DNA of 64,000 nucleotides. Source: Marinagarivorans cellulosilyticus (lineage in GTDB: Bacteria > Pseudomonadota > Gammaproteobacteria > Pseudomonadales > Cellvibrionaceae). A program made the position numbers and the translations under genes. The notes under the pieces are model-generated. The model was given only the letters and a program-made list of their open reading frames with translations. It searched no databases and was not told the origin of the DNA. The stretch is from assembly GCF_021655555.1 (NCBI RefSeq), contig NZ_AP023086.1:4432685-4496684 (forward strand). Reading direction: 5' to 3'. Positions 57,101 through 64,000 of the stretch are shown in pieces; positions within the stretch are counted from its first letter, which is position 1; each line of letters opens with the position of its first letter.

Positions 57101-59729
57101 AAATCATTTGGCGCATTAATTTATCGTACTCAGCGACAGCATCCACTAGACGTGGATATGTGACTGGTGTTTGAATCCCTAAAATAACTAGCGGTTTCTG
57201 CCGCCTAAAATTAAGTAAATCTATCTCACTCCAAATACTTTCAATTTGATCGCGTTTAGCTTCATAGTCGATTTGCTGCAGCTGCCAACCCACAATAGCG
57301 TCAGCATTACATAAAAAAGAATTAACCTCGCCGCGATATCCCCAGTGCAGAACACCATCGGCATCAATAATCAGAGAAATGGGTTGCTTGTTACCTCCAA
57401 GATCAGTGTTCGCATAGTATTTTTGGCCATCAGGTAAAGCGCGAATACCCTCTACTGCCCCGTAGGGTGTATTTTTATTCACCTGCGATACAGGTATCCG
57501 CCGGCGCGTATCACCCGAATAAGCCAGTGTGTAGTAACCCATATAGGGCGACGTACATGCATCACCACGCTCATCATTCTGGCTTTCTAGCCCCTGAATA
57601 TCTTGGACCGTATTCACTTGATCCACATTGGAAAGCAGTGGGCAGTTATCGGCAAAGTCAGCAATTAAATCGGAGTCTTTATCCTCAACGTCTAAACGCA
57701 AACCGATATAACGACTACTTGCACCCTCTGTTAAAATATCCCCTTCGGGGAAGACGCTACTAATGGATAAAGCCAGAACACCTTGGGTATCAACAGTACC
57801 GGAATATGACCAAGCAACCGCTTCCTGCCCTTGCTCTGTCGTTAATTGGCCATCAATAACACCCGCGAAATTTAGCGATTCAACCGCCATAATATCGAGG
57901 TCTTGCAGTTGCGACTCTATAAACTGTGTACCGCTTAATACGCAGGGCTCACAATTGATATTGCCATCTTGATAATACAGCGCCAAGTCAATGGTTAGCT
58001 CGCCAGCGCGATCAATCACAAAGCTATCGAGTATTAATGCCTGTTCAATATCGGGAGAGGTTTGTGTGTTTTTTTCAAAACTCATTTGTCGTGTTTTGTA
58101 AACACCGCTAAATCGTGAATCACAAACATTACCTGCGCCATCGGCATCACTATCGATTTGCAAAACATTGCTGTGCCATGGGCAGTTATCGATTACATCG
58201 GGAATAAAATCATCATCGCTATCGATAATATCTGGGCGCTGTGTGAGAAACTCGTAAGGCACTTCTCCACTGCTCGTTTGCAAACGAATGCGTGCAGCAC
58301 CCTCTTCAGATACATCCGCTTGCAACTGTAAAGTCGATAAGTCTGATGGCAATACGGCATAAATTTCACTCGGCAAATCAACAACCAGCGGGCTAGCACC
58401 CATCGAGGTTTCGAAATCAACACGACAACCTTGTTCACACATCGTATTTGTTACGATAAAAGTCGTCTGTAGTAAGCCATTGTCGGTCACTCGAAAAGCT
58501 TCAAGTTGGATATTGCTGTCACTATGGGTATTGATTATTTGGCGAGGCGAGGCAAATAAATTTGAGTAAGGAAATGCGCAAGCATCCCCAAAACCCGTTT
58601 CATCACGGTTTTGTTGGCTTGGGTTAAATATATCGACACAGTTATCATTTTCGTCTGGGATAGCATCGCCGTCGGCATCATCCAAATTTTGATTCAGACC
58701 AATAAAAACCTCTGTGTCTTGCTCCGGCGTAGTGATAACAATATAGACGCCATCATCGGTGAGTACGCCCTCTGCGTAATTACCCACCTCGACGCCATTG
58801 GGTGAAACTACCGGCGTTTCGAAGCGGTAATCGTCACTCAGCTCACCCTGAATACAGTGCTGCGGCCATTCATTAGCATTGCTCGGCTGGCTGCTTTGCT
58901 CGTCGTCGCCCATCGCCGGAAAGCACCAATGTATAAGGCGGCTCTCACCAATAATGAACGCTTGATCAAAGTGCTGTAATACCTCAGGGGAATCAATAGT
59001 GGCAGGCACAACGGATAGCAGCGCGCGGGTTTCGCCAAAGTCGCACGCATCACCTCGCCCATTACCAGCTGTATCTTGCTGGTCGCTATTGGGGATATCC
59101 CAGCAGTTATCAATATCGTTGGCTACGCCATCCAAATCCGAATCCACAGGCCCAAAAGAATCAGTATTTACAAAACAAAATTTCCCTTGGCCAGGTGTAG
59201 GGTCTCGTCGAAAAGGCGCGCGTTCACAAATAAAATCCATAACGCCTAGGCCTTCATCATCAGGCACATCAATAAATACGTATGTCCCATTAACACCAAA
59301 CGCCATTTGCGCAGGTAAGCGAATATGGCAGGATTTGGGTGGGTTATCTTCAGCAGCGGTTTGAGGTGAACAAAGCGTAAAGCCCTCCGGCGCCTCGGGT
59401 AAGCTGGCATCGCACACATCACCAACACCATCAAGGTTCGCATCAACTTGGTTTCTATTACTAACCGCAGGACAGTTATCAACTGCATCAGCCACTTCAT
59501 CACCATCGCTATCAGCAATGCTTACAGCACTTAATGCATTCTCAGGAACACTAATGGATGAACTGACGGATGAGGACATTTGGCTAGAGCTAACAGCAAC
59601 AGACTGCGAATTCGCAGCTGCCCTTGAAGAAAGCGGCGGCTTGTCTTCGCTTCCGCCACCACTTCCACAAGCCGAAATTAAAAAAACAACGACCAACATC
59701 CACACGTATTGAGTTCGACCAAATTTCAT
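54111..59729 (-). CDS. Giant lipoprotein with thrombospondin type 3 repeats
   Basis: 1872-residue surface or periplasmic lipoprotein of unknown function. Signal peptide MKFGRTQYVWMLVVVFLISAC with lipid Cys21, then a Ser-rich linker (about 30-62). Six dispersed Ca-binding thrombospondin-3-like motifs of the form DxDxDxxxDxxDNC...GDxCD: about 72, 197, 352, 505, 685 and 1285. Between them are beta-rich modules of about 150 residues with Cys pairs. The C-terminal 550 residues (from VFRGVVTDVGGVHIGTLYID) lack such motifs and are beta-strand repeats rich in Asp, Gly and Ser, ending CVDLGDILGKACGTID. AAAGG precedes the ATG. Alone in its transcription unit. An adhesive or substrate-binding role is inference. 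Confidence 0.85.
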   Translation of the reverse strand: MKFGRTQYVWMLVVVFLISACGSGGGSEDKPPLSSRAAANSQSVAVSSSQMSSSVSSSISVPENALSAVSIADSDGDEVADAVDNCPAVSNRNQVDANLDGVGDVCDASLPEAPEGFTLCSPQTAAEDNPPKSCHIRLPAQMAFGVNGTYVFIDVPDDEGLGVMDFICERAPFRRDPTPGQGKFCFVNTDSFGPVDSDLDGVANDIDNCWDIPNSDQQDTAGNGRGDACDFGETRALLSVVPATIDSPEVLQHFDQAFIIGESRLIHWCFPAMGDDEQSSQPSNANEWPQHCIQGELSDDYRFETPVVSPNGVEVGNYAEGVLTDDGVYIVITTPEQDTEVFIGLNQNLDDADGDAIPDENDNCVDIFNPSQQNRDETGFGDACAFPYSNLFASPRQIINTHSDSNIQLEAFRVTDNGLLQTTFIVTNTMCEQGCRVDFETSMGASPLVVDLPSEIYAVLPSDLSTLQLQADVSEEGAARIRLQTSSGEVPYEFLTQRPDIIDSDDDFIPDVIDNCPWHSNVLQIDSDADGAGNVCDSRFSGVYKTRQMSFEKNTQTSPDIEQALILDSFVIDRAGELTIDLALYYQDGNINCEPCVLSGTQFIESQLQDLDIMAVESLNFAGVIDGQLTTEQGQEAVAWSYSGTVDTQGVLALSISSVFPEGDILTEGASSRYIGLRLDVEDKDSDLIADFADNCPLLSNVDQVNTVQDIQGLESQNDERGDACTSPYMGYYTLAYSGDTRRRIPVSQVNKNTPYGAVEGIRALPDGQKYYANTDLGGNKQPISLIIDADGVLHWGYRGEVNSFLCNADAIVGWQLQQIDYEAKRDQIESIWSEIDLLNFRRQKPLVILGIQTPVTYPRLVDAVAEYDKLMRQMIFSPAGRTYENYEKLVAFADEATAQMVDPTGFLNDVGSLIGVKVGATRLAQIQKILKGSLFDKRPTLAQLRNYDSSVQACRFTSVDSMASVDPVSGEITGEMLLNRGGATINSAQLEGSIDAHGNLRLQQKLAGVEPTMAGYNTLDFYGFQHSQFQFDEDKNLVADATESIPLGFKVSLVKPRYCTYEPLFQITTCRLKAKVRSLGIPLLNTELNLLNASAFDTDKSISNGTFDIPGSPTTKFFSFTYKQVETDRECGSIICRVSVREMNIPVPQWELVSPVVSSYVALAGPKSEGIFIDTAVGQVQTLDVELVARNLTGAIQTLDVSDTNVSNSDGLSMTLMQDGAPLSELDMQPGLQRLPLQLRIDTRGAADELNNSIIKYAMTMPTEVGTFTLENELYVNVLNTRADRDKDGIANYIDLCPNDSGLAPDGCPAGVAPANTNGIHTLTLGDGISGVFRGVVTDVGGVHIGTLYIDVNAKNGESWRIPLTQATAKFDDSGRFRGTARIKSLKLGNGDGEQLDFGQEVELDFGIDQGKNLSNLDVPLVDEKDYVFFKFKNETVLKLGDIALNSGLVPQQKITLAMDPNDPFLYGRINGSSELSGSKYFSSIDNVGIGISTQGNIPFEADVGLLENITISDSDKEVLGAFDNANLLLRGDIPLKQFPGVTVGGDIYVSAPMDDVFNGDASGFAFGANGTVTFSTALSDDENSLLSLLNADLKLGQATVGASSDGLIVAGISKSLSAANLLPDEIADILGFGQTTETELLAKISADNISDSSFEFYNDVSFAAPLLKDLGIIKTSSIPIASAYFKIDSDAVSFSAKNRTKMLSGSASREIDFSGTFPLKEDDWDEWELKIVGRVSTGIPGISFDSDATAVLRADKFTIEGKSDFAGLANIKLKGEATRKDLTLTGSSSVKIPLYIIIAGERTKVAEISAKSKFTVSTKKGVTAKVSGSIRDGNGKVIASSKLSASVRGDSMTICVDLGDILGKACGTID

Positions 59730-60372
59730 CGATTAGAGCCTTTTAAGTACCTTATTAATTGTGGCGCCATTATTCATTAATTACGTTTTATCGTATACCC
59801 CCATATAAAGTGGGTGGATACTATGCAAGCACCCGCAATGCCAGATAATGCATACTTAAAAGCGCGATATTTTATCTATAGGGATTGGTTAATGGATAAA
59901 GCCGAACAAGCTAAAAAGATAAAATGCTGTGGATAAAACGATTCCCCACATTAACTACCGAATAAAATTTAAACCACAGGTCGTAACTCACCCAATTTAC
60001 GACGCACAACCAAGGTAGTTAATCCAAATAAAGAAGTTCCCCAAAAGCCTGACGCTTATCGATGAATTATAAAAAATAATGAACGAACTCTGCGCATTGC
60101 CGACGGTGCCCGAACTTGCATTAACGGAGCGTCGAAAGCATGCACAAACCATTAATACCGTACCACTGGAAAAAGCGATCGGCGCAGCCGCTTGGCAAGG
60201 TGCCAAAGAGCATCTGAAGAAACGCTATTGAAGAAAAACTACCGACTGTGAAAGGATAATGAACACTGCGTGCTTCAAAGCAACGCAGCATCCATTCATG
60301 TAAAACTGCAGATTATATTTTGGCGGGTACGCCCCCTAACCGAGGGACGTTTAAATTAAAGCAATAAAGCCA
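59730..60372. other. 643-base gap before the DUF1552 gene
   Basis: Holds the promoter of the giant lipoprotein gene (minus strand). Apart from two short plus-strand frames (59823-59936, 37 codons; 60079-60231, 50 codons) nothing is recognisable. No clear terminator for the DUF1552 gene is visible. Confidence 0.4.
60079..60231 (+). CDS. Possible 50-codon small protein or gene remnant
   Basis: ATG at 60079 to TGA at 60229-60231, encoding a basic helical peptide ending LEKAIGAAAWQGAKEHLKKR and Tyr. I do not recognise it. No good ribosome site is seen; it could be the end of a decayed gene. Confidence 0.2.
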   Translation: MNELCALPTVPELALTERRKHAQTINTVPLEKAIGAAAWQGAKEHLKKRY

Positions 60373-61683
60373 TTACGCAAGAATTTGGGTGGCTACTGTG
60401 CCGCCACCATGCGGCCAGATTTTATGCGTATTTTTATTGGTGCCCATATATTGCTCTAGGCCCATACCTACGGTTACAGCATCAATCATATGCCGATTAT
60501 CGCCACCCTTTGTTGCCGAATAGTTTTTAAAGCCAGGCATTCTCGAGGCAACAAGGTTAGGCCCATTGGCGCCGCTGTGGGATCTTCCATCTCCCATATC
60601 GGTAACAAAATATACAACCGTATTGTCAATCATTTTGGTACCCGGTACGGCAGGATCATCTCTATCCATTAAGCCCCGAATTAAATAGGCAAAACGCGCA
60701 TTCAAATAACGATTTAATTCAACATAATTTGGAAACGAAGCCGCATGGCAAGAATTGTGGTAATTGTTTCTAAAATTCGTGCCAACGGGGTTCCAATCGC
60801 CCTGATCATTCCCCAATTGCAGCGTCATAACATTGGTTAAACCGCAAGCAAACGCATTGATGATGTTGTCCATTTGCAACTCGGTCTGGTGGCCGAAGGC
60901 GGCGCGAGTATCCGTGCCATAACCATTCGCATTCCAGGAGGGCGACTTACAAGCCTCTTGCATATCGGGCTGAGGCTCAGAAGTTGCAATAATGCGTTTC
61001 TCTAACTTATCTAAGGAATCCACATGGCTCTCTAGCATTTCCCGCTCAAATTGGCCGAGCTTAGTCTGTAAACGCTTTAAGGCCTCGCGATTTACATCAA
61101 GAATACTCTGCTTTTTAGCTAGTACATTGTTTACGTTATTAACGGGAATATTGCCGCCAAATAATGCGGAATAGGCATTGCTAGGATTAATTTGGGGCGG
61201 AATGCGACGGCCACCTTTTCGGCCCATCACCTCGTTACAGCAACTGCGAATCGCATGAACACCCAACTGATAGCTTTGATACGGCGTAGTTGTACCAATA
61301 ACGCTCGCAATTTGTTGGTCAACCGTGTCCGCTGTCCAATCACTGCCTCCTCTCAAAGAGCCAAGCGCTTTATGGATATTGCCATGGCCACCGCGAACAA
61401 TGTCAACTTCTCGGAAGTTACAGACTTCCTTGACACCCTCTAGGCTTCTCGTGGCATCGTTCATTTGAGTACCATTCGGCAACCAAGCACCATTTGGCGA
61501 ACCGTTACCGGCCCACACCGCACAAAAACGTTTTACACCACCTTGCGCATGAGCAAAACGGTTAGCCAGCATACCTGACGCAAGTATTGAGCCGCTCAAT
61601 GCGGATGCAGAAAATCCGGCTTTTGAAACCATCGACAGGAAGTCTCGGCGCGTCTTATTCACTATTCTATTTGTATCTTTCAT
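60373..61683 (-). CDS. DUF1552 family exported protein
   Basis: Protein of unknown function, found mainly in planctomycetes, myxobacteria and some marine gammaproteobacteria. Seen: a twin-arginine-like start (NKTRRDFLSMVSKAGFSASAL then LANRFAHAQ), so export to the periplasm is likely; RFCAVWAGNGSPNGAWLPNG, VDIVRGGHGNIHKALGSLRG and YFVTDMGDGRSHSGANGPNL, which recall the metal-binding turns of sulfatase/alkaline-phosphatase-like DUF1501/DUF1552 proteins. 436 residues. 67 bases behind the DUF1592-type gene, with which this family almost always pairs. Confidence 0.88.
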   Translation of the reverse strand: MKDTNRIVNKTRRDFLSMVSKAGFSASALSGSILASGMLANRFAHAQGGVKRFCAVWAGNGSPNGAWLPNGTQMNDATRSLEGVKEVCNFREVDIVRGGHGNIHKALGSLRGGSDWTADTVDQQIASVIGTTTPYQSYQLGVHAIRSCCNEVMGRKGGRRIPPQINPSNAYSALFGGNIPVNNVNNVLAKKQSILDVNREALKRLQTKLGQFEREMLESHVDSLDKLEKRIIATSEPQPDMQEACKSPSWNANGYGTDTRAAFGHQTELQMDNIINAFACGLTNVMTLQLGNDQGDWNPVGTNFRNNYHNSCHAASFPNYVELNRYLNARFAYLIRGLMDRDDPAVPGTKMIDNTVVYFVTDMGDGRSHSGANGPNLVASRMPGFKNYSATKGGDNRHMIDAVTVGMGLEQYMGTNKNTHKIWPHGGGTVATQILA

Positions 61684-61750
61684 ACTCTACACCTTTAAAT
61701 GGGTACCCATTTGGGGGGCAACGGGGGTGATATTTAAGCGATTAAGCGGG

Positions 61751-64000
61751 CTACTTGCGGAACCTAATCAGTTCCAACGTACCCAGCCGTTCAAACATCG
61801 CCCGCGGGCTCTCGTTAGAGTCATCTAATGCAGCTTGCATGGTATTAGCTGCACACGCGTAGTCCTCTGCTTGCTTGTCACTCAGTGACTCTGGCTGATT
61901 AAGGTCGAAGTCATCGTGGGATGCCGGCAAGCCCGTAACAAATCGGAAGCCTTTTCTGATCAAGCAGCTTTTAATGGCTTGGGTCGATGACAGCTTCATC
62001 GCAAGGTCTCGTGTACCCACAAAGTCAATTTGAGAATTCTCGGTAATCGACTCAACACCGTACAAAGTACCTGCCAACGCGACCTCGACTTCTTCGCCAC
62101 CCTCCAAAGTTTCTATCACCGAGCCGCCTCCGGCAGGAGGTCGAATACGCCCTACTGAGTCAAAATCTTCAAGACCAAACAGAGGGTTAATAATGCGCTT
62201 ATGGCAGCCATCACACGCAGCGTCTTGGGTGTACAACTCAAAGAATGTGCGGCTGTTAATAGCGCCATATGTCTGTTGATGCGCCTCAACAAGCTTCTGC
62301 GCTGCATCGCGATCGGCCACTAACTCTGCATTCGGCGCCGCAATATGCTGGCAAAGCATAAGCTCTCGAATATCAACAGCCCGAAGAATAGGCGCCGTAC
62401 GGTTATCGTGTGCATTGAGGGACATAAACGCCCCAGAGGTCAAAATACCGCCGCGACCATCAATATAGGTTTTAGCGAAATTGTCATCTAGGCCACCTTG
62501 CGCACCATAGAAGTCACCTAAAGTTCTGTTAACGAAGGTATAGTCTGCGCTGTAAAACTCGCTAAACGGTACAGCATCATCGTAAAAAACATGTCGGAAA
62601 AGCGCTCGAACCTCCTCAGCCATCGCTGACCTCACCGCCGGCGTAAACTCAGCAACCGTTCCACGCTGCAGCTCAGCTACCCCATCAGTTTGCATCCACG
62701 CGCCAACAAAGTTACTAAAGTGCTCGCGGCCACGCGCACTATTCACCAAACGCTCTACCTGCGCCGCAATTTGCTCTGAAGTCGTAAGGGCATCATTGCG
62801 AGCGGCCTGCAATAAGGTTAAGTCCGGCAAACTGCCCGTAAACATAAATGAGAGTGCAGAAGCGAATTCGTAAGGAGGCAATACATAAGCATCTGCGTCT
62901 GCATCAGCCAATGGTGCAACCTCGGTTGACTGCGATGGCTCTTGCACCTCACCCGATGAAAAATCACCGCCTACAAGGCGAAACGCATCGATTTTTGTAC
63001 CGTCTTCTCTTCGCTGAATTTTTAGCGTATAAACTTGGCCCGCGGTCAGTCCACTCCAAGAAGCAACCGCAATCTCTTCATAGCCGTTCGTCCTAACGTT
63101 ATTCTGGGCCGTCCATGCATTATCTCGGCCCTCGAGCTTATAGTGAAAGCTATCGTCTGTACCGTTGGGCATATTCACCGTAGCAAACAGGCTCAAGTCC
63201 GGCGAAGTGGCAACTACCTGATAGAAAAGCTGCCCCTGTGCATTATCCGTGGCTTGAGTATTCTCACCACCCTGCCCTGGCCATACAACAACTGTTCGGC
63301 CGCCTTCAATTTGTGTTTCAAAAGGCGATGCTGGCGATGCAGGGTCATAGCTTTCTGCTTCTACTGTAGCACTCGCAATAGAGCCTTGATTGTCGTAATA
63401 GCCCTTTTCAATAGCCTCTTGAATACTAATGCCCGTTTCATCTCTATACAGAAATTGCGGCGAGGTTAGCAGTGCTGTTAAAGCAGCCTCCATACCCACA
63501 GTGGTACCGAAACTTGTAAAGAGTTTGCGATATTCTTCGCTTTCGGTAGCGGTTAACGGGCGCCGAAAAGCGCGATAGGCCGTTTCATTAATAAACTTAG
63601 TGGCGCATGTGGCGGCATTATTACAAGTAAATGGTTTTCCGTTCTCAGCCGCCCAAGATGCAATCTTTTCGGCATTATCCAGATGCGCTTCGGCAAGGCG
63701 GTCACTGACCGCTTGGGCGGCAGTACTCACAAACCCGCCTAAGTAGCTATCGTAGTTTGCCAACTTATCGCCAAACTCGTCAGTAAGACCAAGCAGGTCT
63801 TCAATTGAGTTTTGGTATTCTCGGCTGGTTAATAGCCGGATCGTACGCTGCCCGTACATCAGCTCACTCTCACTAGAACAGGCAAACGGCTTGGATTGTT
63901 CAGGCTCGGCAAAGGTTTCCATATAGGCTGCAACATCGGCCGCACATTGCGCGTTACAAGCGGTGGCATCCACCGGAGGCATTTCTGCTGCAATATAAGA
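61751..64000 (-). CDS. DUF1587/1592/1588/1585 protein with CBM-like insert, 5' end outside window
   Basis: Planctomycete-type PSD-domain protein of unknown function; the frame continues to the right edge, so at least the N-terminus (probably signal, linker and a cytochrome c-like domain ending CNAQCAADVAAYMETF) is missing. Visible in order: DUF1587 (RTIRLLTSREYQNSIEDLLG), DUF1595 (AYRAFRRPLTATESEEYRKL), an inserted beta-sandwich like a family-6 carbohydrate-binding module (VEAESYDPASP to IDAFRLVGG), DUF1592 (LPPYEFASALSFMFTGSLPD), DUF1588 with a heme-type CDGCH, and DUF1585 at the C-terminus (FRFVTGLPASHDDFDL). More than 740 residues. Together with the DUF1552 gene it forms an operon. Confidence 0.87.
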   Translation of the reverse strand, partial: SYIAAEMPPVDATACNAQCAADVAAYMETFAEPEQSKPFACSSESELMYGQRTIRLLTSREYQNSIEDLLGLTDEFGDKLANYDSYLGGFVSTAAQAVSDRLAEAHLDNAEKIASWAAENGKPFTCNNAATCATKFINETAYRAFRRPLTATESEEYRKLFTSFGTTVGMEAALTALLTSPQFLYRDETGISIQEAIEKGYYDNQGSIASATVEAESYDPASPASPFETQIEGGRTVVVWPGQGGENTQATDNAQGQLFYQVVATSPDLSLFATVNMPNGTDDSFHYKLEGRDNAWTAQNNVRTNGYEEIAVASWSGLTAGQVYTLKIQRREDGTKIDAFRLVGGDFSSGEVQEPSQSTEVAPLADADADAYVLPPYEFASALSFMFTGSLPDLTLLQAARNDALTTSEQIAAQVERLVNSARGREHFSNFVGAWMQTDGVAELQRGTVAEFTPAVRSAMAEEVRALFRHVFYDDAVPFSEFYSADYTFVNRTLGDFYGAQGGLDDNFAKTYIDGRGGILTSGAFMSLNAHDNRTAPILRAVDIRELMLCQHIAAPNAELVADRDAAQKLVEAHQQTYGAINSRTFFELYTQDAACDGCHKRIINPLFGLEDFDSVGRIRPPAGGGSVIETLEGGEEVEVALAGTLYGVESITENSQIDFVGTRDLAMKLSSTQAIKSCLIRKGFRFVTGLPASHDDFDLNQPESLSDKQAEDYACAANTMQAALDDSNESPRAMFERLGTLELIRFRK

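Overview
The window looks like a chromosomal stretch of a motile, polysaccharide-degrading marine or soil gammaproteobacterium, most likely of the Cellvibrionaceae type (Saccharophagus/Teredinibacter/Cellvibrio relatives). This is inferred from lipoproteins with polyserine linkers behind the lipobox, a family-53 galactanase, thrombospondin-3-repeat lipoproteins, a DUF1552/planctomycete-type cytochrome pair, sigma-54 plus sigma-28 flagellar promoters, and an ssrA tag beginning ANDDNY. No species can be named from sequence alone.

Layout. (1) 1-2518: the 3'-truncated pseB (flagellin glycan biosynthesis) and a divergent GH53 galactanase lipoprotein. (2) 2555-24242, all on the minus strand: late and middle flagellar genes, in transcription order flgBCDE, then flgFGHIJKL, flagellin 2, flagellin 1, flaG and fliD. 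Near-consensus sigma-54 sites precede flgB, flgF and flagellin 2. A sigma-28 site precedes flagellin 1, and an intrinsic terminator splits flgE from flgF. The pieces fit one hierarchy: sigma-54 for hook-basal body and one flagellin, sigma-28 for the second flagellin, with pseB supplying glycan. (3) 24574-43702: housekeeping genes, namely cmoA-cmoB-mgsA, groES-groEL, fxsA, a DUF481 outer-membrane protein, an AmpG-like permease, lemA with an M48 protease, a hybrid CHASE/PAS histidine kinase, malic enzyme and a Hanks-type Ser/Thr kinase. (4) 43993-46819: a DUF1631 protein and ssrA (tmRNA).

(5) 46820-54110: an accessory-looking segment. Directly after ssrA comes about 1.1 kb of gene-free DNA with two imperfect copies of a repeat, and 3'-end-like fragments of ssrA recur in it. 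Then comes a minus-strand thiol/electron-transfer operon: glutaredoxin, GST, MAPEG protein, a PPOX-FNR-2Fe2S fusion flavoprotein, an NrtS-like membrane peptide and a ChrR-type double cupin. It is divergent from a LysR regulator with a perfect inverted repeat abutting its start codon. A decayed IS3-like orfA fragment closes the segment. I regard this as the most likely undescribed system: a mobile, LysR-controlled detoxification/electron-transfer module at ssrA.

(6) 54111-64000: a 1872-residue lipoprotein with dispersed thrombospondin-3 repeats, followed by a DUF1552 protein and a DUF1587/1592/1588/1585-type protein with an inserted carbohydrate-binding-like domain. The last gene runs off the right edge. 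Functions in this block are unknown.

No CRISPR array, rRNA, tRNA gene, intact transposase or integrase was found.
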